DNA of 6,649 bases from Pseudobdellovibrionaceae bacterium. GTDB lineage: Bacteria > Bdellovibrionota > Bdellovibrionia > Bdellovibrionales > JAMPXM01. The stretch lies in contig CAJYOV010000594.1 in the NCBI GenBank assembly GCA_913776405.1, forward strand, positions 1 through 6,649, given 5' to 3'. The notes beneath the pieces are model-generated. The model saw only the letters and a list, made by a program, of their open reading frames with translations, did not search any database and had not been told where the DNA came from. Below, piece after piece: positions 1 to 5,614 of this stretch (position 1 is its first letter; each line of letters opens with the position of its first letter). The position numbers and the translations under genes are program-made.

Positions 1-2
1 CA

Positions 3-566
3 GCCATTCAGAAAGAGTTTGCTTCTCATGTCATCACCGTGCCTGAGGCGGCCTCGATCGTCTTCGGCGGCGGCTGGCCCCGTCGTAAGACAACTGTGGG
101 CGTTCAACATCAACAAAAGGCGATCTACTTCCTTCAAAGAGAACTGGAAGAACTGATCGTTGGCGAAAATCCGGATCGCCTCATCATCTGCGACCGGGGC
201 TCACTCGATGGCGTTGCCTATTGGCCAGGCCCAGGGCCCGCGACCGACTTCCTGAAAGAAACCGGCACAACCGTCGAGCGCGAAATCAAACGCTACGACT
301 GGATCCTGCACCTCGATACAGCACCAGCAAGTTACTACGACCTCACAAACCCACTTCGTAACGAATCATTCGAAGAGGCGTGGAAACTCAACGAGCGGAT
401 CAAACACGCCTGGGTCGATCACCCGCAACGCATCGTGATCGACAACAATGAAGCCGGCCACTTCATCGAGAAACTGCAGCGTGCCTTGTTTGTCGTAGGT
501 AAAATCATCGAAGGCCGCACGTACGCCGAGATTCTTTCAGCCATGCACCCCGTAAGCGAAGGTTGA
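3..566 (+). CDS. AAA_28-type P-loop NTPase, 5'-truncated by window edge
   Basis: The reading frame is open from the first bases of the window, so the gene starts upstream; the GTG at 39 is internal, because the preceding codons (AIQKEFASHVIT) continue the same fold. 187 residues are visible. Visible residues 13-15 (VPE), followed by a GGGWPRR stretch at about 22-28, match the second strand and loop of AAA_28 ATP/GTP-binding proteins (related to the TTD14 and NadR kinase-like NTPases). The CDRGSLD segment at about residues 63-69 is the DRG/Walker-B-like motif that also occurs in nucleoside and nucleotide kinases. A WVDHP segment precedes the last strand (RIVIDNN). The Walker A loop must lie upstream and cannot be checked. 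The substrate is unknown: the family includes phosphoinositide/GTP-binding proteins and small-molecule kinases. The protein is probably cytoplasmic. It lies 4 bases before the secreted esterase gene, likely in one operon. The fold is fairly certain, the reaction is not. Confidence 0.8.
   Translation, partial: AIQKEFASHVITVPEAASIVFGGGWPRRKTTVGVQHQQKAIYFLQRELEELIVGENPDRLIICDRGSLDGVAYWPGPGPATDFLKETGTTVEREIKRYDWILHLDTAPASYYDLTNPLRNESFEEAWKLNERIKHAWVDHPQRIVIDNNEAGHFIEKLQRALFVVGKIIEGRTYAEILSAMHPVSEG
558..562 (+). promoter_or_regulatory. Ribosome binding site of the esterase gene
   Basis: GAAGG lies 8 bases before the ATG at 571 and inside the last codons of the preceding NTPase gene, whose TGA ends at 566. 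This supports the ATG start and suggests that both genes are translated from one message. Confidence 0.6.
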
Positions 567-570
567 TCCT

Positions 571-1440
571 ATGAAGAAGAAACTGATTCTCCTGACAGTC
601 TGTTTGCTTGTTGGTTACTCAGCTTGGGCTAAACTGACTTCACCTTGGGGCGATCAAAAGGTCGTCTTTACGCCGGCTGAGAAGGTCTGCGAAACGCTAC
701 CGAACTTCAAATACTGCACCTACTCCGCAGTTCATGGCGTGAACGACGATCTCATTTACCATCTTCACGGTCGCAACCTCGACGAGAACTCTTGGAACGA
801 CGACACCTATTTTACAGCGATGCTTCAGAACTCTTGGCAACGCGCGGGCGTGAAACCTCCCAAAGTCGTTTCAATCTCTTTCGGTCCAATCTGGCTGCTT
901 GCGAAAAAGGGGCAGGCAGAAAAGAGTGGCTTGCTGGAAGAGTTTCTTCGCGCCATTCAGACGGTTGAGTCGAAAATCGGAAAACCGCGCTCACGAATTC
1001 TCGTTGGGGAATCAATGGGTGGCTTAAACGTGCTGACACTTGGTTTCGCGGCGCCTGCTCAGTTCTCTAAGATCGCTTCGCTCTGCCCCGGCTTGTATTT
1101 GGACTCGCCTTTTTCATCGATGGAGACTTTAAAGAAAGCGATCGAGCGTACAGGCGCCGACCCTAAAATCGTTTACGGCGTCGTTCAGATGAGTAAGCAA
1201 TTCGTCGCAAACGAACAAGAATGGTTGGCGTTCAGTCCGCTTGAAACCATCGCGTCTGTAGACCCGAAACCAGAACTCTATCTTTCATGCGGCCTCTACG
1301 ATGCTTACGGCAACTTCGAAGGCTCCGAGGCTTTGGCATCGAAAGCACTTCATCTCGGTTTCAAGACCGAATGGCACCCGCTTTATGGCGGACATTGCGC
1401 AATCGATGTGTCGTCACTCAGTGCTTTCTTAACCAAGTAA
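571..1440 (+). CDS. Secreted alpha/beta-hydrolase, putative esterase family
   Basis: This 289-residue protein opens with a typical Sec signal peptide: lysines at 2-4, a hydrophobic core at 5-17 and a probable cut after Ala20 (SAWA before KLTS). The mature part looks like an esterase D/feruloyl-esterase-type alpha/beta-hydrolase. An HLHG segment at 64-67 fits the oxyanion strand and loop. GESMGG at 146-151 is the nucleophile elbow with Ser148. Asp244 (in GLYDAYGN) and His275 (in YGGHCAID) are correctly ordered candidates for the rest of the triad. It probably hydrolyses an ester in the periplasm or outside the cell; the substrate cannot be read from the sequence. Four mature cysteines (40, 49, 172, 240) and Cys276 beside the catalytic His could form disulfides. 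The gene follows the NTPase gene by 4 bases. Its 3' end overlaps the convergent COQ4-like gene by 12 bases. Confidence 0.87.
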   Translation: MKKKLILLTVCLLVGYSAWAKLTSPWGDQKVVFTPAEKVCETLPNFKYCTYSAVHGVNDDLIYHLHGRNLDENSWNDDTYFTAMLQNSWQRAGVKPPKVVSISFGPIWLLAKKGQAEKSGLLEEFLRAIQTVESKIGKPRSRILVGESMGGLNVLTLGFAAPAQFSKIASLCPGLYLDSPFSSMETLKKAIERTGADPKIVYGVVQMSKQFVANEQEWLAFSPLETIASVDPKPELYLSCGLYDAYGNFEGSEALASKALHLGFKTEWHPLYGGHCAIDVSSLSAFLTK

Positions 1441-2064
1441 GCGCGCTTGCACGACCGAGACCGGTTCGTGCAGCCAGTCTTCGATTGGTTCGAGGATCAA
1501 GCAGCGGCGGTTGCGCACACGCGCTCGAATGGCGAGCAGATCCTGTGCGAGGGCAAAGAGGCGCTTCGGTTTTGTGAACGCGATGCGGATGAGGCCGCCG
1601 CCCACGATTAAGCATGAAATCGGCAGGCCGATCGAGAACGCCAAGTGCGCGTTCAGCTTGATCTCATCTTCGACCTCGATTCCGTAATCAAGGATCACGT
1701 GAAGGAGGTCGTGAACGACTCGCGAACGCTCTCTGAGCCACTCGCGTTCATTCGAGGGCGATCTCGACGACCGGAACTCCATCAAACCATAGATGGCCAT
1801 AAAACACGAAAAGCGTGCTCCAAGGCTTTCCGCAGGGTAACGAGAAAGCTCGGTGAGCTGCGGGATGCTGACGCTCGCATCTCGCGAAAGATCGACACCA
1901 TTTTGTGCTTTCGCCACTTGAAGGCTCCTAGTAAACCACCGGGTCGTTGAAATTGAATCGCCTAGCTCTAACAAAGCTGCCGTATCGCCTGGCGCTCGAA
2001 GTAAGCGAGACGCTGCTCGTAAAAAACGCGGCGAAGTTTGGTGTTCATTTTTCGCCGCTATCAT
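1429..2064 (-). CDS. COQ4-family protein (ubiquinone-biosynthesis type)
   Basis: This 211-residue protein carries the COQ4 signature HDxxH-x11-E: His118, Asp119, His122 and Glu134 (bases 1663-1713), the proposed metal site. Other family landmarks are in order: an N-terminal helix with RLLRAPGDTAALLELGDSIS (about 21-40), YPAESLGARF (76-85), a hydrophobic segment after the motif (about 138-162) and the C-terminal DWLHEPVSVVQARL pattern (196-209). Eukaryotic COQ4 has been implicated in removing and oxidising the C1 carboxyl of ubiquinone precursors and in organising the COQ complex; whether this bacterial relative does the same is unknown. I chose ATG 2064 because it overlaps the upstream stop as ATGA and sits 7 bases after GGAG; a TTG at 2070 is only 1 base from that site. 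It is translationally coupled to the acyltransferase gene. The family call is strong, the precise role is not. Confidence 0.85.
   Translation of the reverse strand: MIAAKNEHQTSPRFLRAASRLLRAPGDTAALLELGDSISTTRWFTRSLQVAKAQNGVDLSRDASVSIPQLTELSRYPAESLGARFSCFMAIYGLMEFRSSRSPSNEREWLRERSRVVHDLLHVILDYGIEVEDEIKLNAHLAFSIGLPISCLIVGGGLIRIAFTKPKRLFALAQDLLAIRARVRNRRCLILEPIEDWLHEPVSVVQARLLG
1448..1472. other. Strong stem-loop at the convergent gene ends
   Basis: TGCACGA (1448-1454) pairs with TCGTGCA (1466-1472). Inside it CCG (1455-1457) pairs with CGG (1462-1464), with one bulged T and an AGAC loop. The element starts 8 bases after the esterase stop and lies in the last codons of the COQ4-like gene. Neither side is followed by a T tract, so it is not a standard intrinsic terminator. 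It could protect the 3' end of the esterase message, help Rho-dependent ending, or simply reflect coding sequence. Confidence 0.4.
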
Positions 2065-2969
2065 ACGCAAGCTCCGATGAGTTCAGCGTAAGCGTCTCGC
2101 ATGCGGAACGGTCGTGCGACCGGCGCTCGTTCAGCAAAGCGAAGCAGCGTCGGCGCAGGCCCGACGCTCACGATTTCATCGACGTGTTGGTCGATTGCCA
2201 GATGCTCGAGCGTTCGCACCCAGTCGACGCACTCAACGATATTTGCACCTGCCTCTTCAGCACATTCATTCGCACACGCCATCTCACGGTGCCAAAGCGA
2301 AGAGAAGACGCGAGCTTTCGGTTGCCGAATTGAGCTTGCACGAATCGTCCTTTGCATCGGTGGTAAAATCGCAGACATCAGCGGCGAATGAAGCGGAAGA
2401 TCCGCTAGAATCGAGAAACGAAACCCCTGGCTTGTGAGCCACGCTTCTGCAGTGCGATCTCGACTTGCGATCAAGAAATGCTTCGGCGTCTGATAAACGG
2501 AGAGATACAAGTCCGTCGGCAAGCTGACTTCAAGAGTTTCTCGCGTAGTCGTGTCTGACGCCGAACAACGATAAAGGTAGCCAAGTTCTGACTCGATGAG
2601 CAGTTGACCGAAGCGGTGCCCGCCTAGGAGTGTCTCCTCGAAGCTTGCAATCCCTGAACAGACTGTGCGGGCGAGATCACCGAGACTGCAGCCCACGATT
2701 AGGTCTTCGTCTCGAAGTTCCGCGCGGATCGATTCGAAAATAGCCGTTTGCACCGTCAAGCTCGCTGCGATTTTGAGCGGTAGATTTCGATTGAACTCAC
2801 CATCTTCCGAAAGAGTGAAACTTTGAAGATCGACGTCCGATCCGACAATGGGGGCTAGAATTTCGTTTGCTAGATCCATTTGAAGACGAACTTGAGGAAC
2901 TCCGATAGAGAGCGCCCGTTGATCGAACTTTTCAAGCGAATCGAAACCCGGAAATAAAAATGCTTTCAC
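2061..2969 (-). CDS. Atypical FabD-like acyltransferase
   Basis: This 302-residue protein has the layout and length of malonyl-CoA:ACP transacylase (FabD). It starts MKAFLFPG, has the nucleophile elbow VGCSLGD with Ser95, the catalytic His194 in LPLHSPLM, and a C-terminal SVGPAPTLLRF matching the FabD EVGPGKVL segment. Several key residues differ from my recollection of E. coli FabD. The GQGSQ loop reads GFDSL (Gln11 replaced by Phe9). The malonyl-carboxylate Arg117 position is Phe120 in an ungapped 36-residue alignment, with Arg119 shifted by one. The PVQW Gln250 position is Asp in CVDW. The usual GHSLGE is GCSLGD. The Ser-His dyad is intact, so it may be an acyltransferase or acyl-hydrolase that does not use malonyl groups. 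GTG 2969 was chosen over GTG 2978 because AGGTGG lies 5 bases before it and overlaps the earlier GTG. It is translationally coupled to the COQ4-like gene. Fold confident; substrate unknown. Confidence 0.82.
   Translation of the reverse strand: MKAFLFPGFDSLEKFDQRALSIGVPQVRLQMDLANEILAPIVGSDVDLQSFTLSEDGEFNRNLPLKIAASLTVQTAIFESIRAELRDEDLIVGCSLGDLARTVCSGIASFEETLLGGHRFGQLLIESELGYLYRCSASDTTTRETLEVSLPTDLYLSVYQTPKHFLIASRDRTAEAWLTSQGFRFSILADLPLHSPLMSAILPPMQRTIRASSIRQPKARVFSSLWHREMACANECAEEAGANIVECVDWVRTLEHLAIDQHVDEIVSVGPAPTLLRFAERAPVARPFRMRDAYAELIGACV
2072..2075 (-). promoter_or_regulatory. Ribosome binding site that decides the COQ4-like start
   Basis: GGAG on the minus strand lies 7 bases before ATG 2064, inside the final codons of the acyltransferase gene (Gly-Ala-Cys-Val-stop). 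It favours the ATG with the ATGA overlap over the in-frame TTG at 2070. Confidence 0.65.
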
Positions 2970-2974
2970 AAAAA

Positions 2975-2980
2975 CCACCT
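2975..2980 (-). promoter_or_regulatory. Ribosome binding site that decides the acyltransferase start
   Basis: AGGTGG on the minus strand is followed by five T and then GTG 2969. The site overlaps the upstream in-frame GTG at 2978, which would therefore have no usable site of its own. Confidence 0.6.
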
Positions 2981-3039
2981 GGTCAAAGTGTTCGTGAGAT
3001 CTTTATCGCCGATAGGCTCTGCAAATGAGAGCACTACGG

Positions 3040-3065
3040 GTGACGAATCCATCGAGATCCGTCAC
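3040..3065. repeat. Inverted repeat in the gap
   Basis: GTGACG (3040-3045) pairs with CGTCAC (3060-3065). After one mismatch ATC pairs with GAT, around a six-base loop. It lies 18 bases after the stop of the small secreted protein gene on the minus strand. No T tract follows on either strand, so it could be an operator or a weak, Rho-assisted terminator, or chance. Confidence 0.3.
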
Positions 3066-3082
3066 TCAGTCTGGTGCGGAAT

Positions 3083-3601
3083 TTAATTTCGAGTTCGATT
3101 TAGAAAATTTGCGCGGAGCTCGTTCAAGAGGCCATAGGATTGCCCGGTCAATTTTTTATTCTCTTGGCAGATTCGAGTCTGGTCGCCCACGACTTTGATC
3201 CGAACGTATTCACGGCAAGGCGCTGCGCTCGAAGGCTTTCTTGATGCGTATTCATTGGCCCAGAAGATTCGGTTCATCGCATTCGAGTAAAAGGAAGCTT
3301 CAGTCGAAGTGAGACTTCGACGTTGCGGCACCCGCCCGTTTTCTTTGAAGATGAGCGTGTAACCTGGCTTTGTAGGCAGACCTGAGCGTGTTTTAGTGAC
3401 ACTCTCTCTTACGATTCTGTAATCGTGTCTCAAACCTTTTCGCTCGTACATGATCTCGGATAAGACGGGGTTTTTCACAGTGCCTGATCTCGCTTCGGCA
3501 CTGTCGATTAAGGGGCCAGTGGAGATGACAAGCGATGTGAGCGCACCTAAGAGAGCGGCTCTTACAAAAGTCATATGGCCCGCGCGGCTAGATGTCTTCA
3601 A
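3083..3601 (-). CDS. Small secreted protein of unknown family
   Basis: I do not recognise this 172-residue protein. It has a signal peptide with a basic stretch up to Arg14, a hydrophobic core at about 15-32 and a good cut site after Ala37 (SAEA before RSG). The mature part of about 135 residues is basic, with many Arg and Lys, and has only two cysteines (129 and 145), which could form one disulfide. The start is TTG 3601: GGGGAG lies 6 bases before it, and the TTG overlaps the TGA of the upstream peptidase-like gene (TTGA). The ATG at 3574 lacks a clear ribosome site and would give a shorter signal peptide that would still be functional. The tight coupling suggests that it works with, or is balanced against, the peptidase-like protein, for example as a partner or inhibitor; this is inference only. 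It most likely acts in the periplasm or outside the cell. Confidence 0.72.
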   Translation of the reverse strand: MKTSSRAGHMTFVRAALLGALTSLVISTGPLIDSAEARSGTVKNPVLSEIMYERKGLRHDYRIVRESVTKTRSGLPTKPGYTLIFKENGRVPQRRSLTSTEASFYSNAMNRIFWANEYASRKPSSAAPCREYVRIKVVGDQTRICQENKKLTGQSYGLLNELRANFLNRTRN

Positions 3602-5571
3602 TTGGCACTCCCCGCCGAGCTTAGGCCCGGTTTTGCGTTTGCTTTGGGAGTCGCAGGTGCAACACGTTTCAGGGCGAATTCAGAGATTTGATTTGGCAAG
3701 CCGCAGACTTTGAAGTCTTTCGGTGCGCCTTCGCAGCCTAGCGCCGATCTCAAATTCGGGCTTGCGCCGAAGACGCCTGCGATTCGAAACTCAGAGCGCG
3801 GGTGAATACTGCGCGGGCCCTCTGAAACTTCAAAGTTCGAATCGTCGCAGAGTGGCGCCATCGCGCGAACGACTGTCGATCGACGCTCTTGTCGTGGAAG
3901 CCTCGACAAGCGGCGCGCAAGCATTTCGCTGGCGAGATAGTCTGAGATCGTTTCATCGCGCTCGCTCGGCTGCATGCGAATCGATTTCGTGTCGGCGTAA
4001 CACGCAAGCAGCGCCGCGTATTCATTCTTCAGATCGAAGCCGTTAGACAGCCCACGCTGGGCGCCGATTCTGTGCCCGAGTTCGTGACCGATAAGCGCAC
4101 GAAGCGCGTCAGGATTCGATTCAGCATACGGCAAAAAGCCCGGGCCGATCTCGATCGATTCGGCATAGTGAATCGCTGGGCCCTTACGATCCGGGTTATA
4201 GAAGGCGTTTGATGTTTTAAAACCTGAAAGCGTCGGATCCGCCGTGAGTTGATCGACATCGATATTCGACGGCTGACCGCTTTCTTGAGCCGCTCGTTGA
4301 TACTTTTCGCTGTCGAGACTGAGCTGGCCAGAGGCGTCTTTGCTGTAAACCGACGCTCTCGGAGCTTCCATCCATTCGAGTTTGAGACTGTCGTAGCCGG
4401 ATTGAATCTTCGCACGCTTTGATGCATCCGGAACGATTTGCGAAATAATGTCATCGAGGTCGGCTCGAGTTTCCGAAATCAAGGTCTGCACTTTTTGACG
4501 ACGGGCTTCCGAGTAAATTGAAGTTTGAAGCGACTCGATCGTGGGCTTTGCTCGAGCGATCTTCGCCGCGTAATCACCGAAAATTTTTGCTGCCGCAGCG
4601 TTCGTCGCCGTGTTCGGGTCCGCACACGTCCTGCGCAAGCGAGTCTTCGCATTTGCGACACGTTGATCGGGTTCTGTGCGCGAATCTAAAACGCTAGTAG
4701 CGCGAGTTCGGTTTTTTGCCTCACCCATTTCGCTGGTTCTCGAAGATGGTGCAAAGCCAGACAACGAGTCATCAACGACGGGGGTCTTGATTCCAAACTG
4801 AAGATCCTCACGCTCTAAGTTAGCTTGAACGAAGGAAGCAGCCCGCTGTTGATAAGCTGCTGAGTCCGAGTCTTCCCGCGTGAGCAGCGCTGCCTGACGC
4901 TTTAGCTCCGGCAACTTCTTACAGGCTTCAAGTTTTTTTGCCTGTTCGTTTTTATCGTCACCTACCTCGTCTTGATCCGCAATCATGCAGTCCGATGCGA
5001 GGTGATTGATAAACGACGGCAGATCTTTCGCGTAAAGTTGAACCGTGAGCTTTCGCTGCCCCTCAACGACCGAACGCACCTTCGCTACAAATGCGTCCGC
5101 AGTCGCTGGCGTAGCGTTTAACGGCGCTTCGTTCTCGAGCTGAAGTGATTCGGCTAAACACGCTTTGCCAGCTACGAGCGTGTTGATGTTGTCTTCAATC
5201 TTACCGCTCTCGAGCAGTTTCTCTTTCACGCGCGGCTCAAGCGGCATCGCAAGTTCAAGCCCGTTCTTCTTCAGTTCGGCCACTAAGCCATCGAAGAAGT
5301 TAGGAGCGCCGTAGGCACGAGCGCCTTTATCGCGAGCGTCATTAATCGCTTTAACCGCAGCTAGTTGCTCAGGCGAGTTCTGATCGGGGTCTTTTTTGTC
5401 CGAACCGTCTGCGTTTAAGCACGCAACTGAGTAAAGATCCTCGCAAAGATCAGCACGTGCCGGTGCTTCTTGGTTCGATCCGACAGCCCCTTGAGCAAGA
5501 AACGTCAAACCGACGCAAGCCACTACCGTACTGGCCCCAAACCGGGCCCATTCCAATCGCTTAAAAGACAT
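3598..5571 (-). CDS. Secreted protein with HELGH zinc-metallopeptidase motif
   Basis: This 657-residue protein has an N-terminal signal peptide (basic to Arg10, hydrophobic at about 12-28, probable cut near Gly31). The mature chain has ten cysteines (43, 51, 138, 195, 217, 316, 524, 575, 613, 623), consistent with disulfides in an oxidising compartment. The first 440 residues are helix-rich, charged and Ala-rich, with a likely coiled-coil stretch at about 320-395. The C-terminal third holds ALIGHELGHRIGAQ, where His496, Glu497 and His500 (bases 4072-4086) form a zinc-peptidase motif. The third ligand is uncertain: Glu540 in an ExxxD pattern (Glu540, Asp544), Glu517 and Glu549 are candidates. 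I cannot assign a peptidase family. ATG 5571 is the only reasonable start, since an in-frame TAA lies just upstream, but its GGGG ribosome site is only 1 base away. It lies 43 bases after the sensor kinase gene and is coupled to the small secreted protein gene. Confidence 0.8.
   Translation of the reverse strand: MSFKRLEWARFGASTVVACVGLTFLAQGAVGSNQEAPARADLCEDLYSVACLNADGSDKKDPDQNSPEQLAAVKAINDARDKGARAYGAPNFFDGLVAELKKNGLELAMPLEPRVKEKLLESGKIEDNINTLVAGKACLAESLQLENEAPLNATPATADAFVAKVRSVVEGQRKLTVQLYAKDLPSFINHLASDCMIADQDEVGDDKNEQAKKLEACKKLPELKRQAALLTREDSDSAAYQQRAASFVQANLEREDLQFGIKTPVVDDSLSGFAPSSRTSEMGEAKNRTRATSVLDSRTEPDQRVANAKTRLRRTCADPNTATNAAAAKIFGDYAAKIARAKPTIESLQTSIYSEARRQKVQTLISETRADLDDIISQIVPDASKRAKIQSGYDSLKLEWMEAPRASVYSKDASGQLSLDSEKYQRAAQESGQPSNIDVDQLTADPTLSGFKTSNAFYNPDRKGPAIHYAESIEIGPGFLPYAESNPDALRALIGHELGHRIGAQRGLSNGFDLKNEYAALLACYADTKSIRMQPSERDETISDYLASEMLARRLSRLPRQERRSTVVRAMAPLCDDSNFEVSEGPRSIHPRSEFRIAGVFGASPNLRSALGCEGAPKDFKVCGLPNQISEFALKRVAPATPKANAKPGLSSAGSAN
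3608..3613 (-). promoter_or_regulatory. Ribosome binding site supporting a TTG start
   Basis: GGGGAG on the minus strand lies 6 bases before TTG 3601, within the last codons of the peptidase-like gene. It is the main reason to prefer the rare TTG over the ATG at 3574. Confidence 0.55.
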
Positions 5572-5614
5572 ACCCCAAGTTTCGCACGCGCCTTACGGGA
5601 GACTGTAGTCCAGT

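Larger units (their letters stand above)
2970..3082 (-). other. Intergenic gap upstream of the acyltransferase-COQ4 pair
   Basis: This is the only gap above 100 bases in the window and the only obvious place for a separate promoter of the downstream pair. I found no convincing pair of -35 and -10 boxes: TTTGCA and GATAAA occur on the minus strand but are only 12 bases apart. It contains an imperfect stem-loop at 3040-3065. Whether the pair has its own promoter or is read through from the peptidase genes is undecided. Confidence 0.4.

Noticed and set aside
39..41. GTG as start of the NTPase gene
   Set aside because: The frame is open upstream to the window edge and codes for residues expected before the VPE strand of the fold; the P-loop must lie further upstream.
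1645..2437. Plus-strand open frames opposite the COQ4-like and acyltransferase genes
   Set aside because: The minus-strand frames carry recognisable family motifs; the plus-strand products match nothing and are antisense shadows.
2976..2978. GTG 2978 as start of the acyltransferase
   Set aside because: It overlaps the AGGTGG ribosome site; GTG 2969 has correct spacing and gives the FabD-like beginning MKAFLFPG.
2992..3022. Sigma-70 promoter with TTTGCA and GATAAA on the minus strand
   Set aside because: The boxes are only 12 bases apart and both are imperfect.
3029..3065. Intrinsic terminator after the small secreted protein gene
   Set aside because: A stem-loop is present but no T tract follows on either strand, so it is listed only as an inverted repeat.
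3723..4661. Open frames of 60-141 codons on both strands inside the peptidase-like gene
   Set aside because: They lie wholly within a well-supported gene, are rich in Arg and Ser as expected for out-of-frame reading of this sequence, and show no domain or ribosome site.
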